33,279 nucleotides of DNA from an uncultured Candidatus Melainabacteria bacterium (GTDB lineage Bacteria; Cyanobacteriota; Vampirovibrionia; Gastranaerophilales; Gastranaerophilaceae): positions 1 through 33,279 of the forward strand of contig CAMHMW010000002.1 of assembly GCA_946186335.1 (NCBI GenBank). Direction: 5' to 3'. Positions within the stretch are counted from its first letter, which is position 1; each line of letters opens with the position of its first letter. The notes beneath the pieces are model-generated. The model was not told the origin of the DNA, did no database searches, and saw nothing but the letters and a program-made list of their open reading frames with translations. Positions 25,165 through 31,870 of the stretch are shown here, one piece after another. The position numbers and the translations under genes are program-made.

Positions 25165-25353
25165 ATGGCAAGAGTACTAATATCAATGCCCGAAAAATTT
25201 TTAGACGAAATTGACAATGTAGCAAATCAGGAAAATCGTACACGTTCAGAATTGATTCGTGAAGCATTGAGAACTTACATGTATAGAAGTCAGGTAAGAA
25301 ACAGCCAAAGAGCATCTTCCAATGCCGAAATATTAGATGCGTTGCTGGGCTAA
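25165..25353 (+). CDS. Ribbon-helix-helix (CopG/Arc-type) DNA-binding protein
   Basis: This 62-residue protein has the ribbon-helix-helix layout: a short strand (MARVLISMPEKF), helix A (LDEIDNVANQ) and helix B after the turn (RTRSELIREALRTYM). Such proteins dimerise and insert the strand pair into the major groove, often at palindromes; GTTACAT-T-ATGTAAC lies upstream. AGGAG lies 8 nt before the ATG. Its last 17 residues (NSQRASSNAEILDALLG) resemble the end of the next gene's product, 8 of 17 identical by eye. It could be an autoregulator or the DNA-binding part of an antitoxin, but no toxin-like partner is visible. Confidence 0.85.
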   Translation: MARVLISMPEKFLDEIDNVANQENRTRSELIREALRTYMYRSQVRNSQRASSNAEILDALLG

Positions 25354-25385
25354 ATAATAACTATTTAACAAAAGGAATGGGGAAA

Positions 25386-25559
25386 ATGAAAAAAGGTTAC
25401 CAAATGATTTCGGTAAAGGAATATGTTGACATGTTGGACAATGAAGTCACATATTTGAACACCGAAGCAAAAGAATTACGTGCATCACTTGAAAAACATC
25501 TGCTTGCATCCCGCAGAGCAGCAACAAATGCCAAAATTTTAGAAACAATGCTGGCATAA
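25386..25559 (+). CDS. Small partner of the ribbon-helix-helix protein, shared C-terminal tail
   Basis: This 57-residue protein starts with ATG at 25386 (MKKGYQMISVKEY), with AAGGAATGGGG upstream; the ATG three codons earlier lies inside that site and is less likely. Residues 8-40 form a charged helix with Leu spacing suitable for a coiled coil. Residues 41-57 (ASRRAATNAKILETMLA) resemble the end of the upstream regulator. The gap between the genes is 32 nt with no terminator, and a bidirectional terminator follows (25670-25705), so they form a two-gene operon. I do not recognise the family. The common tail hints at a shared binding partner or degradation signal, which is inference. Confidence 0.7.
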   Translation: MKKGYQMISVKEYVDMLDNEVTYLNTEAKELRASLEKHLLASRRAATNAKILETMLA

Positions 25560-25669
25560 GTCGTTGCACCGTTAAAAGATTTGTTCATACAAATACGGCT
25601 GTCTTTTAAATAAGCAGAAAGCTTCTGAGTTTTGTTATACGATATTACTCGTTATAGATTAGATTAGGT

Positions 25670-25705
25670 AAAAAAAGACTTGATGAAATTCATCAAGTCT
25701 TTTTT
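25670..25705. terminator. Bidirectional rho-independent terminator between the small-gene operon and tuf
   Basis: GACTTGATGA (25677-25686) pairs perfectly with TCATCAAGTC (25690-25699) across a 3-nt loop, flanked by seven A on one side and six T on the other. It can stop transcription from both directions: tuf ends at 25724 (minus) and the small-gene operon ends at 25559 (plus). Confidence 0.9.
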
Positions 25706-25723
25706 ATATGATGTTATAAATAA

Positions 25724-26932
25724 CTATTCAATAATAGCGTCAACAACACCTGCACCAACTGTTCTGCCGCCTTCACGGATAGCGAATCTCATACCTTGTT
25801 CAATAGCAACAGGAGCAATCAATTCAACTTCCATTACAACGTTATCGCCGGGCATTACCATTTGACCGTCAAATTTAATTGAACCGGTAACGTCAGTTGT
25901 TCTGATGTAGAACTGAGGTCTGTATCCGGGGAAGAACGGAGTATGACGTCCGCCTTCTTCTTTTGTCAATACGTAAACGTTCGCAGTGAATTTGGTGTGC
26001 GGATGAATTGAACCCGGTTTAGCAAGAACCTGACCACGTTCAATTTCAGTTTTATCAATACCACGAAGTAATGCACCAATGTTGTCACCTGCTTGACCTT
26101 GATCAAGAGATTTTCTGAACATTTCAACACCGGTAACTGTGGTTTTCTTAGTTTCGCCTAAACCAACCAACTCAACTTCGTCACCAACTTTAACAACACC
26201 ACGTTCTACACGGCCTGTTGCAACAGTACCACGACCTGTGATTGAGAAAATATCTTCAATCGGCATTAAGAACGGTTTGTCTAATTCACGAACAGGTTCA
26301 GGGAAGTATGAATCCAAAGCATCCATCAATTCCCAAATTTTATCTGTCCATTCATTTTCACCGCGTTGAATTTTCGGATTAGCTTGAACTGCTTCTAATG
26401 CTTTCAAAGCTGAACCGTGAATAAACGGAATGTTGTCACCATCGAATTCGTATGAAGAAAGAAGTTCTCTAACTTCCATTTCAACCAATTCCAATAATTC
26501 AGGATCGTCAACCATATCGCATTTGTTCAAGAATACAACCAAGTTAGGTACACCAACCTGTCTTGCAAGCAAGATGTGTTCACGAGTCTGAGGCATAGCA
26601 CCATCGGTAGCCGCAACAACGAGGATTGCACCGTCCATTTGAGCTGCACCTGTAATCATGTTTTTAACATAGTCAGCGTGGCCCGGGCAGTCAACGTGAG
26701 CATAGTGTCTTGTTGCTGTTTCATATTCTACGTGAGCTGTAGAAATGGTAATACCTCTTGCTTTTTCTTCCGGAGCTGCATCAATTTCATCAAATTTCTT
26801 AGCAGCTGCTTGACCTGCTGCAGCTAATGTACCGGTAATAGCTGCTGTCAATGTTGTTTTACCGTGGTCAACGTGGCCGATTGTACCTACGTTAACGTGC
26901 GGTTTCGTACGTTCATACTTTTCACGTGCCAT
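25724..26932 (-). CDS. tuf: Translation elongation factor Tu
   Basis: This 402-residue GTPase delivers aminoacyl-tRNA to the ribosome. It has P-loop GHVDHGKT (19-26), switch region ARGITI, G3 [13 protein letters not shown]4 NKCDM, and the C-terminal domains with [13 protein letters not shown] and [14 protein letters not shown]-like blocks. Length is normal, and it slightly resembles cyanobacterial EF-Tu in its insert of about 10 residues near 190. It is monocistronic, with a near-consensus promoter (27000-27027), a leader of about 61 nt, AAGGAG 9 nt before the ATG, and a strong terminator. It stands alone; the usual rpsL-rpsG-fusA neighbours are absent here. Confidence 0.98.
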   Translation of the reverse strand: MAREKYERTKPHVNVGTIGHVDHGKTTLTAAITGTLAAAGQAAAKKFDEIDAAPEEKARGITISTAHVEYETATRHYAHVDCPGHADYVKNMITGAAQMDGAILVVAATDGAMPQTREHILLARQVGVPNLVVFLNKCDMVDDPELLELVEMEVRELLSSYEFDGDNIPFIHGSALKALEAVQANPKIQRGENEWTDKIWELMDALDSYFPEPVRELDKPFLMPIEDIFSITGRGTVATGRVERGVVKVGDEVELVGLGETKKTTVTGVEMFRKSLDQGQAGDNIGALLRGIDKTEIERGQVLAKPGSIHPHTKFTANVYVLTKEEGGRHTPFFPGYRPQFYIRTTDVTGSIKFDGQMVMPGDNVVMEVELIAPVAIEQGMRFAIREGGRTVGAGVVDAIIE

Positions 26933-26999
26933 GAGATTAATCTCCTTCTTTTTACTCTACTATATACTATTTTCAATTTAGTATTTCTACGTTACTTAA

Positions 27000-27027
27000 A
27001 TTCTATTTGCTCATAAAATTTTGTCAA
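27000..27027 (-). promoter_or_regulatory. Strong promoter of tuf
   Basis: Minus-strand TTGACA (27027-27022), 16 nt, then TAGAAT (27005-27000), nearly consensus. Transcription would start near 26993. Confidence 0.75.
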
Positions 27028-27095
27028 GTTTTAGTAAATTTTACTTCATTAAAACATTTCATGTTAAGAAATGTAACAAAATTATGGCATACTGA

Positions 27096-27124
27096 AATTC
27101 TGTCATTAAGAAATACTTTATATA
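27096..27124 (+). promoter_or_regulatory. Shared promoter-like element, site 2 (64-residue protein gene)
   Basis: AATTCT (27096-27101), 9 nt, then AAATACTTTATATA (27111-27124). The spacing is identical to the sites at 25093-25121 and 31851-31823. The distance to the ATG at 27157 is 32 nt. Confidence 0.5.
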
Positions 27125-27156
27125 TATAAGAGATTAATTTTGATGGAGGTCATACT

Positions 27157-27351
27157 ATGGCTAATAATATGGATATTAACACAAGTTACCGCTCAGCAAC
27201 GGATTATAATTCAAACAATAACGCTGGTGTGACCAGACAAAAAAAATCATTTAAACAATTATTATTTGGTGACAATAGTTTTGTTGCACCCAATATCACT
27301 ATCGGTGATGCATTAAAAACATGGCACACGGCAGCAGGTAAAGCTGAATAA
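27157..27351 (+). CDS. Unknown small Asn-rich protein (64 residues)
   Basis: This 64-residue protein starts with ATG at 27157, with a clear GGAGG 7 nt upstream, and is preceded by a promoter-like element, so it is probably well expressed. The N-terminal half is rich in Asn, Ser and Tyr (MANNMDINTSYRSATDYNSN), followed by Arg-Gln-Lys-Lys and SFKQLLFGDNSF, then a short helix. There is no signal peptide. The Asn/Tyr-rich start followed by Ser-Phe is reminiscent of the element seen in larger proteins here, but the Phe-Gly pair is shifted. A terminator-like hairpin follows, directly before coaX. I do not recognise the family. Confidence 0.7.
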   Translation: MANNMDINTSYRSATDYNSNNNAGVTRQKKSFKQLLFGDNSFVAPNITIGDALKTWHTAAGKAE

Positions 27352-27384
27352 TTGCGCTATTGTAAAAAACTATATTTGTAATAG

Positions 27385-27417
27385 AATAGTCCTTGTAATA
27401 TACAGGGACTATTTTTT
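27385..27417 (+). terminator. Terminator-like hairpin overlapping the coaX ribosome binding site
   Basis: AATAGTCCTTGTA (27385-27397) pairs with TACAGGGACTATT (27401-27413), one G-T pair, around a 3-nt loop, followed by T to 27417. The coaX ATG starts at 27418. The AGGGA that would serve coaX (27404-27408) lies in the 3' arm, so folding would end transcription or hide the ribosome binding site. Confidence 0.7.
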
Positions 27418-28185
27418 ATGTTACTCACAGCAGATATCGGAAATACAAACATTACTCTCGGAATCTTTGACGGCGAAAAATATGTAAACGAATTGCGCCT
27501 TGCCTCGGATAAGGATTTATCAAAAGAAGAATATGAGGTTCTTTTAAAATCCCTGTTAAAAGATTATAAAATTGACAGCTGTGTTATTGCCTCCGTTGTT
27601 GAAGAACTTAGCATTAAATTTAAAAAAGCGGTTGATAAAGTTCTGAATCTGGATTCATTGTTTGTTGACAATGAACTAAATCTTAATGTAAGAATCAAAA
27701 CCGATAACCCGAAAGAAGTCGGAGCGGACAGAATTGCAAATGCTGTTGCAGCATCAAAAAACTACAAAGGGGCTGTCATCGTAATTGATTTTGGGACGGC
27801 AACATCATTTGATATAATAAATTCAAACAGGGAATTTTTGGGCGGAGTTATTGCTCCCGGTATAAACACACAGATTAAATGTTTAAAAAATTCAACCTCA
27901 AAATTACCCAAAATAGATGTATCTATATCCCCCAGAGCAATCGGGCATAATACTAATGAGGCAATTTTATCGGGGGTAATCAGAGGAACTGCCTGTATGG
28001 TTGACGGTCTTATCGCACAATGCGAAGAAGAACTCGGAGAAAAAGCAACCATAGTTGCAACGGGCGGATACTGCGGACTTATTGCAAACTATTTAAAAAG
28101 ACCGTTTGACGATGTTAATCCTATTTTGACATTAGAGGGCTTAAAAGAAATTTATATACTCAACAAAACAGGGGTAAGAGTATGA
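27418..28185 (+). CDS. coaX: Type III pantothenate kinase CoaX
   Basis: This 255-residue cytosolic enzyme phosphorylates pantothenate, the first step of coenzyme A synthesis. It is an ASKHA-fold kinase with the phosphate loop DIGNTN (6-11), the family block PKEVGADRIANA (98-109) with catalytic Asp104, VIDFGTATSFD (122-132) and GGVIAPGI (142-149). Length is typical. The start is fixed by AGGGA 9 nt upstream, but that site lies inside a terminator-like hairpin, so expression may be conditional. The stop overlaps the next gene's ATG (ATGA). The coaE gene for the last step of the pathway lies 2.2 kb downstream. Confidence 0.95.
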   Translation: MLLTADIGNTNITLGIFDGEKYVNELRLASDKDLSKEEYEVLLKSLLKDYKIDSCVIASVVEELSIKFKKAVDKVLNLDSLFVDNELNLNVRIKTDNPKEVGADRIANAVAASKNYKGAVIVIDFGTATSFDIINSNREFLGGVIAPGINTQIKCLKNSTSKLPKIDVSISPRAIGHNTNEAILSGVIRGTACMVDGLIAQCEEELGEKATIVATGGYCGLIANYLKRPFDDVNPILTLEGLKEIYILNKTGVRV

Positions 28186-28589
28186 TAGTAAAAAAAGTCA
28201 GTATGGTTGATTCAAATATCAAAGACGTAAGAAAAGCCGTAAACCGTTTTGCCTGCAACAACAAAAGTTTTGCGGAACGTCTTGTATTTCATAACGGAAT
28301 AAAGGGTGATATAACAATAAAATCCGTTGTTGAAGAGTTAGGGTGTGACATCTTTGACAGAGAAGGGAAAATGACAAAGGACGGATTTGAATCGGTTAAG
28401 GAAATTCTGAGGGTCAATGATTTGCCGTCAGATGCCACATGGTACGATGCCTTAAAAAAATCTCACAAAAACTGGCTTGCATCCCCGTATTGGACATCAA
28501 AAAACGAATATACGGTTTTTGACTATATGGAAAATCCTGATTATGTTGAATTTAGCCACAGAGTTGTTATTCACAGAAATAAAAAGTAA
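28182..28589 (+). CDS. Unknown protein coupled to coaX (135 residues)
   Basis: This 135-residue soluble protein overlaps coaX by 4 nt (ATGA), so the two are translated together. It starts MIVKKVSMVDSNIKDVRKAV, contains a helix-rich middle (SVVEELGCDIFDREGKMTKDGFESVKEIL), and ends in an aromatic, charged segment with WYDAL, NWLASPYWTS and YMENPDYVEF. There is no signal peptide or known motif. The stop lies 2 nt from the convergent rex stop, with no terminator between. A role connected to pantothenate or CoA is suggested only by coupling. I do not recognise the family. Confidence 0.7.
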   Translation: MIVKKVSMVDSNIKDVRKAVNRFACNNKSFAERLVFHNGIKGDITIKSVVEELGCDIFDREGKMTKDGFESVKEILRVNDLPSDATWYDALKKSHKNWLASPYWTSKNEYTVFDYMENPDYVEFSHRVVIHRNKK

Positions 28590-28591
28590 AA

Positions 28592-29224
28592 CTACTTAAT
28601 ATCATAAGTGAATTGCAGAAAATTTCCCATAAGATTTTCATTCCAAACCTGAACATCATCAGGAACTTTCAAAACTGTCGGAGTAAAATTCCAAATATAC
28701 TTTATTCCCATATTAACAAGATAATCAGCAAGATTCTGTGCATAACATGCCGGAACCGTCAAGATGGCTATATCAACGTAATGTTTCCAGACTAATACGG
28801 GAAGATCTTTTATATCCAAAATCTTTTTGTTATTTACTTCTTTACCGATTTTTTCGGGATCGTTATCAAACAGACTTATAATATTTAAACCATAATTTGA
28901 GAAGTTGTCATATTTTGCAAGTGCCATCCCTAAATTTCCTGCTCCGATTATAAAGGCTTTTTTGTTTTTTGAAAATCCAAGAGTTGTTTCTATAGATTTT
29001 TTAAGTTCTTTTACGGGATAACCGACTCTTGTCTTACCCGAATTGCTGAGCAAATTCAAATCCTTTCTCACCTGAGAATCGTCTATTCTCAGAAGGGCTG
29101 CCATTTGTTTGCTTGAAATATACTCGCTGCCGCTTTTTATAAAATCCTGCAAAATACAATGGTAAAGCGTTAATCTGTTTATAACTTTATCGGAAATCTT
29201 TTTATCCATAGAATTATTATACAT
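28592..29224 (-). CDS. rex: Redox-sensing transcriptional repressor Rex
   Basis: This protein of about 210 residues senses the NADH/NAD ratio and represses fermentation and respiration genes. The N-terminal winged helix (about 10-75) has TLYHCIL, SSKQMAALLRIDDSQVRKDLN and RVGYPV. The C-terminal Rossmann domain starts FIIGAGNLGMALAKY (91-105) and continues with SLFDNDPEKIG and ILTVPACYAQNLAD. The frame starts at 29224, but ATG at 29209 (MDKKISDK) is also possible. Neither has a ribosome binding site, and a TATAAT at 29221-29216 would place the transcript start near 29209, giving a leaderless message. No classical Rex operator was found in the short intergenic region. The gene is divergent from the thioesterase gene. 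Confidence 0.93.
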   Translation of the reverse strand: MYNNSMDKKISDKVINRLTLYHCILQDFIKSGSEYISSKQMAALLRIDDSQVRKDLNLLSNSGKTRVGYPVKELKKSIETTLGFSKNKKAFIIGAGNLGMALAKYDNFSNYGLNIISLFDNDPEKIGKEVNNKKILDIKDLPVLVWKHYVDIAILTVPACYAQNLADYLVNMGIKYIWNFTPTVLKVPDDVQVWNENLMGNFLQFTYDIK

Positions 29225-29246
29225 AAAACAATATTAATGCTATAAT
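29218..29246 (+). promoter_or_regulatory. Promoter of the thioesterase gene, possibly leaderless
   Basis: TATACA (29218-29223), 17 nt, then a perfect TATAAT (29241-29246). Transcription would start near 29253, about 3 nt before the ATG at 29256, and no ribosome binding site precedes the ATG. Confidence 0.5.
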
Positions 29247-29255
29247 AGATTTATT

Positions 29256-29681
29256 ATGAAACACATATTTGAACAAAGAGTTTTTTACGCTGACACCGAT
29301 TCGTACGGTGTTGTGTGGCACGGGTCTTATCTTCGCTGGATGGAGATGGGACGGGTTTACTGGACGGAAATGGTCGGATGGAACCTTGTTGATTTAAAAG
29401 AAAATCACGATATTGTTATCCCTGTTGCAGGAGTAAATATTAAATACAAACTGTCCGCAAAAGTTGATGATACAGCGGTTATAGAAACAGAATTGTTATC
29501 CTTTAACGGATTAACCGCAGTATTTAAACAAGTTATCCGAAACAAAGAAACTCAAAAAATTTATACCGAGGCTGAGGTTACAATAGTTGCGGTAAATCGT
29601 GAGGGCAAGTTATACAGAAGGATGCCGGAAATATTGGCAAACGTATTTGAGAGGGAATTAAAATGCCCGGCACTCGCTTAA
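29256..29681 (+). CDS. Acyl-CoA thioesterase, YbgC/4-hydroxybenzoyl-CoA type
   Basis: This 141-residue hotdog-fold enzyme has the YbgC/FadM-type start RVFYADTDSYGVVWHGSYLRWME (8-30), with the conserved Asp13/Asp15 region and His22, then ELLSF and a C-terminal strand. It would hydrolyse an acyl-CoA or acyl-ACP thioester in the cytosol. In other bacteria YbgC sits with tol-pal genes; here it leads a three-gene operon with a pseudouridine synthase gene and coaE, overlapping the next gene by 19 nt. The substrate is not readable. No ribosome binding site is visible and the message may be leaderless. Confidence 0.88.
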   Translation: MKHIFEQRVFYADTDSYGVVWHGSYLRWMEMGRVYWTEMVGWNLVDLKENHDIVIPVAGVNIKYKLSAKVDDTAVIETELLSFNGLTAVFKQVIRNKETQKIYTEAEVTIVAVNREGKLYRRMPEILANVFERELKCPALA

Positions 29682-30400
29682 ACAAATACATAGCATCCTC
29701 AGGTTTATGTTCAAGACGAGGAGCGGACGAACTTATTGAATCCGGTGCTGTTATGGTTAACGGGAAAAAGATAACCGAACTTGGCTATTCCGTTCAGCCC
29801 AAAGACAAAGTTTTTGTTAACGGAAAAATGATTCATCCTGTTAAACATGAGTATTACAGATTTTACAAACCCGCAGGATATATTACAACATCAGATGATG
29901 AAAAGGGCAGAAAAACCATTTATGATTTACTGCCGGAAAATTTACATCACCTGAAACCTGTCGGGCGGCTGGACAGAGAATCAACAGGACTCATAATTCT
30001 GACAAATGACGGAGATTTAATAAACAGTCTGACTCACCCGTCTGCTAAGGTGCCAAAACTGTACAGAGTTTCAATCAACGGTAAAATTACCCAAAAAGAC
30101 ATTGATACAATGTATAAAGGTATTGAAATTGAAAAAGGCAAAACTGCTTATGCACAGGTGGATGTTCTTGAATGTGATAATAATTCAACCGTTATGGAAA
30201 TTCTTTTATATCAGGGGCTAAACCGTCAAATAAGAAAAATGTTTGAACATCTGGGTTATGAAGTTGTTACCTTAAAAAGAATCCAACACGCAATCTTTAC
30301 GCTTGACGGTTTGAAACGAGGAGAATTTAAACCGATAAAACCTGGACAGATAAAAGATTTAAGAAACTTTTTAAACAGAATAGAGAGCCAAAATGCTTAG
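29663..30400 (+). CDS. 23S/16S rRNA pseudouridine synthase, RluB/RsuA family
   Basis: This 245-residue enzyme isomerises a uridine in ribosomal RNA. An N-terminal S4 RNA-binding domain (about 1-58) begins RLNKYIASSGLCSRRGADELI. The catalytic domain has PVGRLDRESTGLIILTNDGD (99-118) with nucleophile Asp104, then the LYRV and GLNRQIRKMFEHLG segments. The RluB/RsuA/RluE/RluF subgroups cannot be told apart here; the S4 domain argues for RluB or RsuA, with RluB most common in this context. AGGGAA lies 8 nt before the ATG inside the end of the previous gene. It overlaps coaE by 8 nt. Confidence 0.92.
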   Translation: MPGTRLNKYIASSGLCSRRGADELIESGAVMVNGKKITELGYSVQPKDKVFVNGKMIHPVKHEYYRFYKPAGYITTSDDEKGRKTIYDLLPENLHHLKPVGRLDRESTGLIILTNDGDLINSLTHPSAKVPKLYRVSINGKITQKDIDTMYKGIEIEKGKTAYAQVDVLECDNNSTVMEILLYQGLNRQIRKMFEHLGYEVVTLKRIQHAIFTLDGLKRGEFKPIKPGQIKDLRNFLNRIESQNA

Positions 30401-30956
30401 AGTTGCGATTGTCGGAAATATTGCAAGCGGGAAAACTACCGTTGAGGACTATTTGAAAAAGAAAAAATATCCCGTACTTGATACGGATGAAGCTTGTCAC
30501 AAATGGCTTGTTAAAGCGGACGAAATTAAAGAGGCGTTTAAAGATTATGATGTTTTTGAAAATGATGAGATTTCAAGAGATAAACTCGGAAAACTTGTGT
30601 TTTCAAATTCTGAATTAAAAAAGACCCTCGAGGATATTTTATACCCCTACGTAAGAGTTGAGATTGCAAGATTTATTGCAAAAAACAAAGACTGCAAATA
30701 TGTATTTGTTTCCATTCCGCTTTTATACGAAGCAAAAATGGAAGATTTATTTGATAAAGTATTATTTGTATATTGCAATGATGAGATACGTCTGAAACGA
30801 CTAATCTCACGAAATCACTATGACGAGGAATACGCAAAAATAAGAATGAATGCTCAGGGCTCTCAAGATGAGAAAGCCCTTAAAGCCGATTGGGTTGTTT
30901 ATAACAACTCCGTTGTTGAGGAATTATATTTACAAATTTCTAAACTAATTGGATAA
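30393..30956 (+). CDS. coaE: Dephospho-CoA kinase CoaE
   Basis: This 187-residue P-loop kinase catalyses the final step of coenzyme A synthesis, phosphorylating dephospho-CoA. The Walker A loop is GNIASGKTT (8-16), followed by VLDTDEACHKWL (28-39), where DTD replaces the usual DAD. The C-terminal half has FVSIPLLYE (the PLL-E substrate motif) and LKRLISRN. The length is slightly below typical (about 200). The ATG lies in the last codons of the pseudouridine synthase gene. The 3' end overlaps the convergent CHAP gene by 17 nt on the opposite strand, so coding capacity is shared. The coaX gene for the first step lies upstream. Confidence 0.93.
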   Translation: MLRVAIVGNIASGKTTVEDYLKKKKYPVLDTDEACHKWLVKADEIKEAFKDYDVFENDEISRDKLGKLVFSNSELKKTLEDILYPYVRVEIARFIAKNKDCKYVFVSIPLLYEAKMEDLFDKVLFVYCNDEIRLKRLISRNHYDEEYAKIRMNAQGSQDEKALKADWVVYNNSVVEELYLQISKLIG

Positions 30957-31794
30957 ATCCGCTGACATCCGTTTCAAAAGGTGAGTGATTTACCGGAACA
31001 ACAGCATCAATATTTTTTGGCGTTCTTACATTACCCTCTATCGTAACGTATTCCCCTGTTTTGCGGTCAACACTTTTTACAATACCGGTATGGGATGCTC
31101 CGTTTTCCCGCATAATAACTATATCTCCGGGTTTAACATTATTTTTTATTATATCCTGCTTATTTGTCTGCCCCGCAGTATATAAGAATTTATTATTCTT
31201 TATTGCCCAGCGTTTAAGATTTTCACAACGCCAGCTTCCAAAACCTGCGGGCGGGGTTTTGCCCTGCTGCAAATATGTTTCTTTAACAACATAGGTTACA
31301 AAATCAGCACACCATTCCTTATCGTTTGAAAATCTGCGGAATGACCCGTCAAGTTCATTATATCCGACATATTTTTCTGCATTTGAGGCAATTTTTTGGG
31401 CGAACACTTTTGCCGAATTATCAGCAGGTGTTCGTGACGGAGTATTAGATCTTGTCGGAGAAGAAACGGTCGATGTTCGTGAGGTGCGTGATACGCCGTT
31501 ACCTCCGCCTCTGCCGGTAAAATTATATATCTGTCCGAGCGGGGAATATGCTGAATTATTCTGTCCTCCTAATGTCAGATTTCCGAAAATTGAGGCGGAA
31601 GCATCGTAAGGATTTACATTATATGCATAATTCATAAAGGAATTATTGGTATTCTGACCTTTTGAAAAATTATACACAGGACCGCCAAAACTCATTGACG
31701 CACAATTATACTGATAATTGTCGTAAGCCATCAATGTTCCCGTAATATCTGTCCGCTCGGTTATCGGCGAATACATGTTAACAAACCAGTTCAT
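30940..31794 (-). CDS. CHAP-domain cysteine peptidase/amidase with N-terminal MSFGG element
   Basis: This 284-residue protein has a C-terminal CHAP domain (about 155-284). Catalytic Cys162 lies in EWCADFV, His235 in ASHTGIV, and a polar pair in TIEGN (251-255), consistent with an NlpC/P60-like amidase or endopeptidase acting on peptidoglycan. A low-complexity region (about 40-128) rich in Asn, Gly, Ser, Thr and Arg links it to the N-terminus, where MSFGG sits at 34-38 after a Tyr/Asn-rich stretch (YDNYQYN). There is no Sec or lipoprotein signal, although the target is outside the cytoplasm. GGGG lies 4 nt before the ATG. It is transcribed alone from a shared-type promoter (31851-31823). Confidence 0.85.
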   Translation of the reverse strand: MNWFVNMYSPITERTDITGTLMAYDNYQYNCASMSFGGPVYNFSKGQNTNNSFMNYAYNVNPYDASASIFGNLTLGGQNNSAYSPLGQIYNFTGRGGGNGVSRTSRTSTVSSPTRSNTPSRTPADNSAKVFAQKIASNAEKYVGYNELDGSFRRFSNDKEWCADFVTYVVKETYLQQGKTPPAGFGSWRCENLKRWAIKNNKFLYTAGQTNKQDIIKNNVKPGDIVIMRENGASHTGIVKSVDRKTGEYVTIEGNVRTPKNIDAVVPVNHSPFETDVSGFIQLV

Positions 31795-31822
31795 ATTTCC
31801 CCGTTCTATTTTCTACTGTATT

Positions 31823-31851
31823 AATATAAAGTATTTTTCTTGGGAGAAATT
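31823..31851 (-). promoter_or_regulatory. Shared promoter-like element, site 3 (CHAP gene)
   Basis: Minus-strand AATTTC (31851-31846), 9 nt, then AAATACTTTATATT (31836-31823). The layout is identical to the sites at 25093-25121 and 27096-27124. The distance to the ATG at 31794 is 28 nt. Confidence 0.5.
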
Positions 31852-31870
31852 GACTTTTTGTTACAAAAAT

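Noticed and set aside
25165-25559. Type II toxin-antitoxin pair
   Set aside because: The first gene fits an antitoxin-like fold, but its 57-residue partner is a charged helix without toxin motifs, and toxin genes of this type are normally longer.
27085-27101. Sigma-54-type promoter (TGGCAT) before the 64-residue protein gene
   Set aside because: The second box (TTGC) is missing at the required distance; the shared AATTYY/AAATACTTTATAT element explains the region better.
29225-29255. Rex operator in the rex/thioesterase gap
   Set aside because: No inverted repeat of the known TTGT...ACAA type with proper spacing was found; only AT-rich promoter boxes are visible.
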